A DNA stretch of 64,000 nucleotides from Porphyra umbilicalis (lineage: Eukaryota; Rhodophyta; Bangiophyceae; Bangiales; Bangiaceae), in assembly GCA_002049455.2 (NCBI GenBank), contig KV918918.1:62001-126000 (forward strand), given 5' to 3'. A program made the translations under genes and the position numbers. Below the pieces are notes generated by a model. It searched no databases, had not been told where the DNA came from, and saw nothing but the letters and a program-made list of their open reading frames with translations. Shown here piece by piece: positions 56,353-64,000 of the stretch; position 1 is the first letter of the stretch, and the number at the start of each line of letters is the position of its first letter.

Positions 56353-57441
56353 TCATTCTTCTAGGAAGAGGCGCAGCACGCCCACGACTGCCTCCACGTC
56401 GGACCCCGGTGAGAAGAAGCTCGAATGCTGCACCCCCTCCAGCACCGTATACTTGATCTCTACTGACCCGTTCAAGAGACCTCGTAGAATACGGGCGCTC
56501 GCCTTGACCACCTGTGGGGAGACAGTCGGGTCGGCGCCACCCGCCACCATGTCCACGGCATACCCGCGAGCGCCCGTGTGGGAGGTCTCGTTCGAGGCCA
56601 GCAGCGTTCTTGTGCCTGGTAAAAATCCGTGCAGCAGCACGACGCCGTTGAGGCGACAGCGGCTGACGACGGCAACGTGAATGGCCACAGTCGCCCCGAG
56701 GCTGTGACCGACGAGGAGCACCCGCCAGCTGCCGCGTGCTCCACTGTTCCACAGCGCCGCGCGCTCCCGTGCCACGACCGCTTCGACGCGGCGGGTCGAC
56801 AGAAAGAGCCCCAGCCGATCTACAGCTGCCGCGTCGGCCAGCAACACCACCTCGGCGGCTGCCGCGTCGGGGGCGTTGACGAGCGCTGGCATGGTTTCCT
56901 CGGCAAAGTCCGCCGCGTTGTACCACGCGAAAATATCGGCCGCCGCCACGCCAGCGGCTGGTCGGCCAGCAAAAACGGGCGCCAGGGGCACCGCCACCCG
57001 CACCGACGCAAAGAAGTTGGGCGCCACGCACAGGGCCGAGCGGAAAAAGGTCGAGTAAATGAACGGGGTGTCGGTGAAACCGTGAAGGAAGACAATTCAC
57101 GCGGTGGCCGGCTGTGGAGGGTCCAACACGTAGCCGCCCAGAGGCGGGCCCGCCTCACATCGCACGCGGTGGGTGGTACCGAGGAGGCAGCGGCCGCATG
57201 TCAGGGGAGTCGATGATGGAAGCTCCTCGGGGCGCAGGGTGCCCGTCCGGTCGACCAGCGTGGTGTTGAAGGCAAGCAGGTCTGCAAGCTCTGCTCAAGA
57301 GAGCGGGCTGCGGCGTTCCATTGGATAAGGCTCGGCGGGGAAGGAAGGAAAGACGTACGGCTTTTCGACCGCGGTAGCGAAGGGCGCGCGGCAGTTGAGG
57401 AACATTGCGGCCAGCAGCAGGAACAGCACATTGCGTATCAT
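56353..57441 (-). pseudogene. Secreted alpha/beta-hydrolase with two in-frame TGA codons
   Basis: One 363-codon frame from ATG at 57,441 to the stop at 56,353. A clear signal peptide is present (MIRNVLFLLLAAMFLNCRAP..., cleavage likely near ATA-VEK, residue 24). Motifs: IVFLHGFTDTPF (~116-127, oxyanion HG), nucleophile elbow LLVGHSLGA with Ser ~247, an Asp candidate in VAGGADPTVSP, and the catalytic His ~339 in EGVQHSSFF. It would hydrolyse an ester or lipid outside the cell or in the secretory path; the substrate is unknown. TGA occurs at codon 49 (PLS*AELADLL) and codon 115 (ATA*IVFLHGF). Both are places where Trp (TGG) would read naturally. Either a young pseudogene or two base errors. Copia family 2 lies 200 bp downstream. 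Confidence 0.82.
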
Positions 57442-57574
57442 ACTCGTGTGTGACAGGCCCCTGGACGTCCGAGATATTCGTGGCGAGGGGGAGGCGTGAG
57501 AGCTCACTATGAGGGGATTGTGAACACGTAGTAGGTGCGGCGGGGTAGTGCAGTGCAGGTGGACGTCTTAATCG

Positions 57575-57669
57575 TACTTTTCTGCAGTACTGCATCGCGG
57601 TATCAGACTTGATACCGCATGCGGTGTCGAGCCCCCGCCTGCACTCCCGGGGGTGCGGGCGGGGGCTCG
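57575..57669. promoter_or_regulatory. Cluster of palindromes upstream of the hydrolase
   Basis: Four dyads in 95 bp: tgcagtactgca (57,581-57,592); cggtatca-gact-tgataccg (57,598-57,617); ccgcatgcgg (57,615-57,624); and cgagcccccgcc...ggcgggggctcg with 12-bp arms (57,628-57,669). It starts ~135 bp upstream of the hydrolase ATG. It could be promoter-bound sites or an unmarked small transposon end; the function is unknown. Confidence 0.4.
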
Positions 57670-60600
57670 TGGGGGCCTTCCCAGTGCTTGAGCATCACAA
57701 GTGGCCCGAGCGGGGCCCAGTGATGTTTGTCGATTGACCATTGGCTCGTGTGGTGAGGTGCATGAGTAGTCTAGCCAATACTCTTTGTGACATGCGCCAG
57801 GAGGCACGGCCTTTAGTCTTACATGGCCTGCGTATGCCCAACACGGGTAACAAAGGCAGCAACAACAGAACTCTGGATATATGTACATCCCGGTCATTGG
57901 TCATTGGTCATTGGTAGTACAGATTGGAAACAGATATGTGCATTCTCATCGTGCCCTTCACGGCGAGCACTATCCGACCTACGCGGCCACCGGTGCTGCA
58001 GCGGCTGCGACTTGACTCACTCAACGCGCAGCAGCGACGTATCCACAGCGAGAGGCGACCGCGACTACCGCCGCCGAGGCGACGCCAAAAGTTTGCGTGG
58101 CAAAGAGGGTGGCAAGGCGCTGACGGCGACCAATCCGCAGAGGCCCGACCGCCTCACCTTTCGCGGGGGGGCCAGCGTCTCGCAGCCATCCGCCCGACGC
58201 GGTCGTCTGGCGGGGGCGATGCCCCGCACCAGCCGCCTGATAGGCCAGGCGCCCGCCGCAACGGCTGCGCCGGCCGTCCGATGGGTGACCGCGAACTTGG
58301 CGGGGGATCACGACCCCCCCCGGCAGACGATCGTGCCACGTGGCACGCGGGCGGCTCGGCTCGGCCGCGCCATCTTCAGAAACCTGGTATCCGCAGACGA
58401 AGCCCGAACGGCCCCGGACGAACCCGAACGACACAGAGTCTTTCTTCTTTCGTTCGAGTGTTCGTCCGGCGAAGGAACGCCGGGCGTTCCCGGGTTCTCG
58501 TCCGGAAAAATCACGATCCACCCACAGCATTCTGTCAGAGAGGTGCCTGTCCAGACCTCTGTGAGAGCCTTTCAACACAGCCGGGCCGGCTCGAAGCCGG
58601 TTTCCATGACAGTCCCAGATCTTGACAGCGACAAATGATAGTCCCTTTAGCGGCAAGGTCACCAAGTCTCGGAGAAAAGTCTAGCCTCGAGTGCTTGCGC
58701 AGCTCCAAGTCCGAATGAGAATGCGTTCCTGGAGCATCATGAGAGCGTCCTGCCATTAACGGCAGAAAAACTATAGTACATATTGATGCCGACGTTCGGC
58801 GTTAGGGTTTTCAAACATGGGACACCCAACAGTGCCTGTTGTACGGCCCTGCCGAGGGCAAGGAGAGTGGTGCCGGTATGGAGTGGAAGTTACTGTTCAG
58901 TAGAGGAGCGAGCTCTACGAGACCAACCGACACACCTCACAGAGCAGTCCTTGCTTTCGCTGACTCCTCCATGACCGTCATCCTCCCCTGGTCGACACTC
59001 ACGCACTCTGGTTACCGTGCTGCCGAGTGAGCCTTCCTGCATCTGGGACGGCAGCAGTAGACGAGAGGACGGTATATTGGAGGCACACGTTTTACGGGGG
59101 GGAGCGGCGATGGCTGTAGATGTCCAGCCGAGGCACTCAGCTGTACTAGGCAGAATGGCCAAAACCGCCTGTCGTTCACCATCACCTGTCTGGAGACATT
59201 CAAAGATTGCCGACGCTCTTTCAAATGTGAGATCAAGTGCTACGGAAGTGCGTAGTATCCTGTGCTACTTACAGTCGTTCTGCTTATGATTGACGTGCTC
59301 GTGTAACGTGTCTGCGGTAGCACGACAGAGACGCAACGAAACATGTTTTCCATGTCATACACCGTCAGCGTTGCGGTCAGACGGTGAAGAAGGGATGGGT
59401 TGGGGTCGGCCGTCCACTTCAGAGCGTTTGGTTTTTGTGGCCAGCATACTGCCACTCGCACAGCGAGCGGCGCCGACGTGACTGCTTCGGGGACTACAGG
59501 CGCGTGCAGGGCTGGTGGCATACTGTGTGGCACTGGCCTTTCGCAAAAATGCGTGCCCTCGCAATCGAAGTGCAGGCCGCCGCGCCATCGACGACGCAGC
59601 TATATGTAATATGTAGCCCATCTCTATGGCATGTGGTACACCTGTCCAATCTTCTCGTCAATATCAATATTGGCGTCGCTGCTCATCTTTATTGCAAGAG
59701 TAGGAGAAGAGGACCACACTTATAGATACGAATACAACGTAGTCTATCGAGCAGCCACTCTAACGCCGTGGAGACGAACACAAACATGGCAATGGTCACA
59801 GATGGGCTCAAAAAGCACCAGGAACGTTCACTACTAAGAAACGTCGCGAAGACACAGCATAGAGACTAGAGAGTCATCCACAGGACACTCCTCCAGTGAC
59901 ATGAAAGATCATGTGATCCTGATCACTGCGCAACAGGTAGGTAGGAGTATTCGGGGTTTGGCGTCAAGGTCCAGTTCACCGTAGGGCTCAGTTGGAGGAG
60001 TTGGTAGGCCGATGGGTGCGCGCGGCAAGCTTCTCCTGCGTGCAACCCGGCACGCTCTCCCAGATGTCCATTGCGGCTAGGAAGGCGTCCTCATCGCTGT
60101 CGGTCATCGGCATGCAGCTGGTAGAGGGCGCGAGGAAGTAAGGCTGCTGAGGGAGTTGTGGTCGATGACGCGGAGAACGGCGCGGTCCACAGGAGCTACC
60201 GTCGCGGTCAGGGTGTGGCAAGTAGGGTGGCAGGGAGCCGTGCGCCGGAGAGGCATTCTTGGTGCCAATTCTATGGGACCAAATCTCTGAGGTAGCGCGC
60301 GCCGAGGCTGTTCGTTGCGCTGGCGCCCTCTTTAATTGACAGCGGTGAATGCGGAGGAGGACAGCGGCGTCGGTGGGGAGGGGTGCAGCGGTGAGCGGGG
60401 GGCGGGAGGTCGGAACAGACGAGGTCTGGACGTGAGCGAGAAGGGGCAGGTGGGGGGAAGTGCGGGGAGTTGAGGGGTGGGGAGGGAGGGGCAAGGCGGG
60501 GAGGGGCAAGGCGGGGAGGCAAGAGGACCGGTGTCCTTAGCTTTGCAGTCTTAGTCATCATCAATATTAGAGAAATTGTAGCAACCGAAAGAAGTACTGT

Positions 60601-60790
60601 CAAGATGCGGCCGAGCTGTATTTCGGGCAGTAACGTCTGTCCGGACGAAAGGCGTTTCGTTCGGCCGCTCGTCTCACCGGACGACTGCCGATCGCTGGGA
60701 CAAATGAATGCCGATTCGTCCGCTGGATGTAATCCGAACGAGAAACGGGCGAGAAAGAGCGTTCGTTCGAGGGCACCAGGTGTCCGACGA
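57670..60790. other. Gene-free stretch
   Basis: Frames of up to 271 codons (57,823-58,638 plus) and 214 codons (58,665-58,021 minus) overlap each other, and neither shows recognisable motifs. An inverted pair ccggacgaac / gttcgtccgg lies at 58,414-58,469. Related ccggacga words recur at 58,490-58,503 and 60,640-60,680. A short tandem repeat ggggaggggcaaggc lies near 60,480-60,520. Confidence 0.45.
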
Positions 60791-60810
60791 TGGCGCGCTG
60801 CAGCGCGCCA
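60791..60810. repeat. 20-bp perfect palindrome
   Basis: tggcgcgctgcagcgcgcca, its own reverse complement, 284 bp upstream of the SPRY gene start. It could be a binding site for a dimeric factor. Confidence 0.6.
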
Positions 60811-61093
60811 GTTGACGCCAAGGCATCGACTGGACGCCTTGTTGCACAGGCACGAGGCACGCTGGGCCAGCCCCCCCCGTGCCCCACAACGGGGGCCCCC
60901 CGCCGCTTTGCAGGAGCAGCGTCGGCTCTGGCTGCCGCCCCCCACGGTTCTCCGCCTCCCCCCGCTCCCCTGCCTATTCCCGCGCTTTGTGGCGCCGTCG
61001 GCGCCGCCGACGGCTGCAGCAGCATCCTGCCGCACGCCGGGCGTTGCGCCTCCTCGGCCACCCGTCACCGACCGCGCTGCCGCGCGTCCGACG

Positions 61094-61891
61094 ATGGACG
61101 GGCCCGCCAACGGACCTGCCGCCGCCGTTGCCACGACCAACGGCGTCCGTCAGGGTGCGGAGGTCCCCGGGGGCCCCCTCCCCCCCCCCCCTGTCGTGTG
61201 CATCCGCGGCGTGTGTGGCACCGACGTGGCCGCCGTCACCGCCGCGGCGGCGGCAGCCCCAACCGGTTGGTCCCCCGCCGACACGTGGGAAACGCTCTCC
61301 ATCGCCCCCGACAAGCGGCGGGCCACGTACGACGGCGTCGGCCTTGCCGACGCGGACGCGGCGTCGGGGCGCACGGACGTGCCCATCCCCTCGACGGCGG
61401 CGGGCGTCGTGGCCTACTACTATGAGCTCACCGTCGTGTCGGCGGGGGAGTGTGGCTTCATCGGCTTTGGGTTGTCCAAGGCGGGCACGCGCCTGCGGCG
61501 GTTGCCCGGCTGGGAGCCGGGCACCGTCGGCTACCACGCCGACGACGGGCACCGCTTTGTGGGCAGTGGCGTCGGCGGCAGTTATGGGCCGACGTGGACG
61601 ACGGGCGACACGGTGGGGTGTTTGTGGGAGGTCCACCGGGGCGACGTGTCGTTTACCAAGAATGGGGTGCACCTCGGCGTCGCAAGGACGGGGCTGACCG
61701 CCAACACGCCGGCGGATGCGTTGTACCCCATGGTCGGCATGCGGACGCGGGGGGAGGACGTGGAAGCGTGTTGGGGGTTGTCGGCCGAGGACCGTGACGC
61801 GGGGAGGGGGGCGGGGGGGGGGGCGCTGCAGCCGAGGGAGGGGCAGCCGCAGCCGAGGGGGGGGCAGCCGCCGCCGGCCGGCTGGCGGTGA
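61094..61891 (+). CDS. SPRY-domain protein of the RanBP9 type
   Basis: 265 residues, starting MDGPANGPAAAVATTNGVRQ. The frame is open further upstream, but that part is low-complexity and unconserved. An Ala/Pro-rich N-terminus is followed by a SPRY domain (~residues 60-220) with strong RanBP9/RanBP10-type landmarks: VAYYYELTVVSAGECGFIGF, SKAGTRLRRLPGWEPGTVGYH, DDGHRFVGSGVGGSYGPTWT, GDTVGCLWEVHRGDVSFTKN and LYPMVGMRTRGEDVEACWG. In relatives this domain is the protein-binding face of a scaffold subunit of the CTLH/GID ubiquitin ligase, followed by LisH and CTLH domains. Here the frame ends ~40 residues after SPRY in Gly/Gln/Pro-rich sequence, with no LisH/CTLH. Either it is a short form, or further exons follow a splice after ~WGL. 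Function in detail unknown. Confidence 0.83.
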   Translation: MDGPANGPAAAVATTNGVRQGAEVPGGPLPPPPVVCIRGVCGTDVAAVTAAAAAAPTGWSPADTWETLSIAPDKRRATYDGVGLADADAASGRTDVPIPSTAAGVVAYYYELTVVSAGECGFIGFGLSKAGTRLRRLPGWEPGTVGYHADDGHRFVGSGVGGSYGPTWTTGDTVGCLWEVHRGDVSFTKNGVHLGVARTGLTANTPADALYPMVGMRTRGEDVEACWGLSAEDRDAGRGAGGGALQPREGQPQPRGGQPPPAGWR

Positions 61892-62471
61892 GCCCTGGCT
61901 CGGCTGGCTTCCAGTTTGATGTGGAGGGCTTCTTGACGGGGCGCGCCGCGTGAGGGTGAGGGCGTGCCCGGCAGGCGTTGCTGAGGCGGTGCCGCGGGTG
62001 ACGACGTTACGTGGGGCAAAGTAGCAATCTAGTGTCTGGTGCCCCCGCCTCGGCGCCGTGCACGCGTGCGCGCGCCCGACACGACGCGACGCGTCGACAC
62101 GCGCGGCAGGCGTCGGAGCAGCGAGGCGGCCAACTGTGCGCGGCTGGCGAGGGCGGCGTGGGTGGCAGCGGCCGGCGTGCGCCCCCGAGCCTTGCCGGCC
62201 ATGACTGACAGGATGGCGGCGGGTCACGCCGCCGACGGCCGATCGCCCTCCGCGCAGTGGTGCAGCCGACGGAGGAGCCTCGGCGAGCCGCTCCGCCGTG
62301 TCCCCCCCCTCCATCACAGACACACATACCTTGGTTTCCTCAACTCCCCAGGGAGATAATCTTGACTGGGGGACGACGCCTCCTTGAGCGAGCGGGGAGG
62401 CCCCGCCCCCCCGTCCCGGTGGGTGTGGTGCCCAGCACGGGCGGGCGGGGCGGGGACCGACCCCCCACGGC
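61892..62471. other. Gene-free stretch between SPRY gene and element C
   Basis: GC-rich. Overlapping low-complexity frames exist on both strands; none is convincing. It might hold a further exon of the SPRY gene, but no LisH/CTLH-like sequence was seen. Confidence 0.45.
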
Positions 62472-63485
62472 CACGCCCAGTTAAGGGCGGACATCAGGAT
62501 TGAGACACGTTGCTGCCTTACAGCCGCCACGTAAGAATATCCACACGTGCCCGGCGCATTCGATCTTCTTGCCCCTGCTACGAACGTCGGTCTTGCTCCT
62601 GCCCCACCGTCGTCACCGACCCCGCCGGATCCCAAAATTTGTACTGCTGAGACCGCAGTGTGTGCTTCTTCCTATTTCTGTTGCGCTGGAGGAGTTTCTG
62701 TGGCTTCCTCCCGTCGTATCATGTCGTCGTCGTCCGCCGGCGCCCCCGCCCCGCCGCTGGGCGCGCAATGGTTCATACACATGGCTCTGAACCAAGCGTG
62801 AACCAGAACGTACTTTTACGGTTGTTTATATCATCGTATGGAGCTTTTCACGCTCATCAATGCCACACGGTTTGCTACGCGATTCTGACACGTCTGGGTG
62901 GGGTACGGCGTGAAGTAGGTAGCCAAAGTTTTTACTTTTTTCTGGCAGGGCGAGGGAATATCAGGGGAGAAAAAACTATCGCTTACGGTACACAAAGTGC
63001 CCCACTGAGCCCGTCCACCGCTGGTCAATAATTCGCCATGGGCGCCGGGTACTGCACGCGGGTGGTGATTAGACACTCGTGCTTTGCTGCCGCTATTTCT
63101 TTTTCCGGAGAAGCCGCATGTTGGGCACTGTGCCCCCCGCCGACTGCCGCCCGGACAAGAACATGTGGTGATGCGGTGTGTCCCGATCAAGCGCCAGCGC
63201 GGAGACGACTCGGACATGCGATTGGTTGCGTCGGCCGTCTTTCTTTTTCTAAATGAGGCGGACGGTGCAAGAGACCCCGAAAAAAGGGGCTCCCACAAGA
63301 TGTGATATGGCCTCCTCAGGTGGGATTCTGAGACACGAGAGCTAACTGTTAGACACGACGAAAAATATGCTTGACACGTACTCCAAAGCAGAGAAACACG
63401 TTGGAAACTGCTTACATGAGCCTATGTAACCAATAGATGAGCCGGGATCCTGATGTCCGCATCTGACCCGTCTTAACTGGGCGTG
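62472..63485. mobile_element. Non-autonomous element C of the CACGCCCAGTTAAG family
   Basis: 1,014 bp. Perfect 14-bp ends CACGCCCAGTTAAG (62,472-62,485) and its complement (63,472-63,485). A second shared inner block, gcggacatcaggat, lies just inside both ends. Flanked by the 4-bp direct repeat cggc (62,468-62,471 and 63,486-63,489). It has no transposase; its longest frame (63,298-62,831 minus) is unrecognised. Presumably moved by an A-type transposase. Confidence 0.85.
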
Positions 63486-63676
63486 CGGCAGCCCCGCCGT
63501 GATCCGCTGGCCGACGGCGGATCGTGGCCGTCGTCAAGTAGCGCCCCACCGGATGCGGCGCCCCGCGCGCACCGTCGACGCCCCCCACCCCGCCGGCCGC
63601 CACCGCGGTTTGGGGGCGCCCCCCGTCGTGGGCGGGCGGCACGCGGCCGCGCACCGCCCCGTCGGTCTGGGGCGTC

Positions 63677-64000
63677 ATGGAGCACCGCCTGCGGGTGTCT
63701 GCGTCGTCGCCGCGCCGGCGGCAGACGGCGCGGCCGGCCGCAGCGGCGGCGGCCGCCCCGCGGGCAGCCCCGCGCGGGCGACCGTGGGCGGGTCCGACGC
63801 CGGCTGCGTCGTCGACGGCCGCCGCGCCGACGGTTCGGGCGGTCGGAAAGAGGTGGTCGGCCGACGGGGACGCGCCGGCGCCCGCTCTGCTGCCGCGGGG
63901 CGCCCGCCGCCCGACCGCCGTCGACGGCGCCCCGTGGCTGCCCGCCCCCGCCGCCCGCGCGCCGCCGCCCGCCGGTGCGGGCGGGCGCCCGCCCCCCGCG
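63677..64000 (+). CDS. Partial ORF running off the right edge
   Basis: ATG in good context (gcgtcATGg), then 108 codons without a stop to the window end. It begins MEHRLRVSASSPRRRQTARP and continues Ala/Pro/Arg-rich with few acidic residues and several Trp. This could be an N-terminal targeting region of an organellar protein, or simply GC-rich sequence that happens to stay open. No domain is visible in the part present. Confidence 0.35.
   Translation, partial: MEHRLRVSASSPRRRQTARPAAAAAAAPRAAPRGRPWAGPTPAASSTAAAPTVRAVGKRWSADGDAPAPALLPRGARRPTAVDGAPWLPAPAARAPPPAGAGGRPPPA

Noticed and set aside
56177-57100. 307-codon Arg/Gly-rich ORF on the minus strand
   Set aside because: Another frame of the alpha/beta-hydrolase gene, which has the conserved motifs.
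60470-61093. Start of the SPRY gene at 60,470
   Set aside because: The extra 208 codons cross short tandem repeats and a palindrome and show no conserved sequence; ATG 61,094 precedes the conserved part closely.
61150-62635. 553-codon and 78-codon minus-strand ORFs over the SPRY gene
   Set aside because: Opposite-strand readings of GC-rich coding sequence; the plus-strand frame carries the SPRY motifs.

Overview
This is eukaryotic nuclear DNA. It holds an intronless 60S ribosomal protein gene (uL1/RPL10A), a deoxyhypusine synthase gene with a GT-AG intron, and three LTR-retrotransposon families. The host-type genes are strongly GC-rich, with Ala/Pro/Arg-rich low-complexity protein starts, long G runs and few introns. 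A small-genome alga is my best guess, perhaps a bangiophyte red alga of the Porphyra/Pyropia type. That is an inference from composition only; no marker in the window settles it.

Layout. 1-13.6 kb: an unrecognised 735-codon ORF carries an in-frame 249-bp insertion. It is convergent with a Ty3/gypsy chromovirus on the minus strand, which is itself split by a nested Ty1/copia element (7,637-12,213) with ~98% identical LTRs and a 5-bp target duplication. 14.6-20.5 kb: a solo LTR of a related copia family and a decayed Tnp2/CACTA-like DNA transposon on the minus strand. 20.9-32.5 kb: mostly gene-free DNA with a very GC-rich block, an AT-richer block, a G-rich satellite and a MITE. 32.5-36.2 kb: two decayed unknown coding regions and a direct-repeat pair. 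36.3-45.4 kb: two related DNA transposons, B (plus, decayed) and A (minus, nearly whole). They share a 14-bp terminal inverted repeat, CACGCCCAGTTAAG. A third, shorter element, C, with the same ends lies at 62.5-63.5 kb.

The host gene island follows: RPL10A (46,491-47,144, plus), convergent with deoxyhypusine synthase (48,880-47,412, minus) across a 267-bp gap holding an 11-bp hairpin. Next come a second MITE copy and a second copia element (50,307-56,153). This element sits 200 bp beyond the 3' end of a secreted alpha/beta-hydrolase gene (57,441-56,353, minus) that has two in-frame TGA codons. At 61,094-61,891 is a RanBP9-type SPRY protein. A partial ORF runs off the right edge.

The strongest discovery candidate is the CACGCCCAGTTAAG transposon family. 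It has defined TIRs, 4-bp GC-rich target duplications in two of three copies, a ~970-codon DDE-like transposase and a non-autonomous derivative. Other points worth a second look are the half-tRNA-type primer site in both copia families, the ~210-residue extension beyond the gypsy chromodomain, the paired 236-bp MITEs, and a tendency for stops in decayed genes to sit where tryptophan is expected. The host genes do not form an obvious pathway. RPL10A and deoxyhypusine synthase (eIF5A maturation) both serve translation, but their adjacency may be chance.
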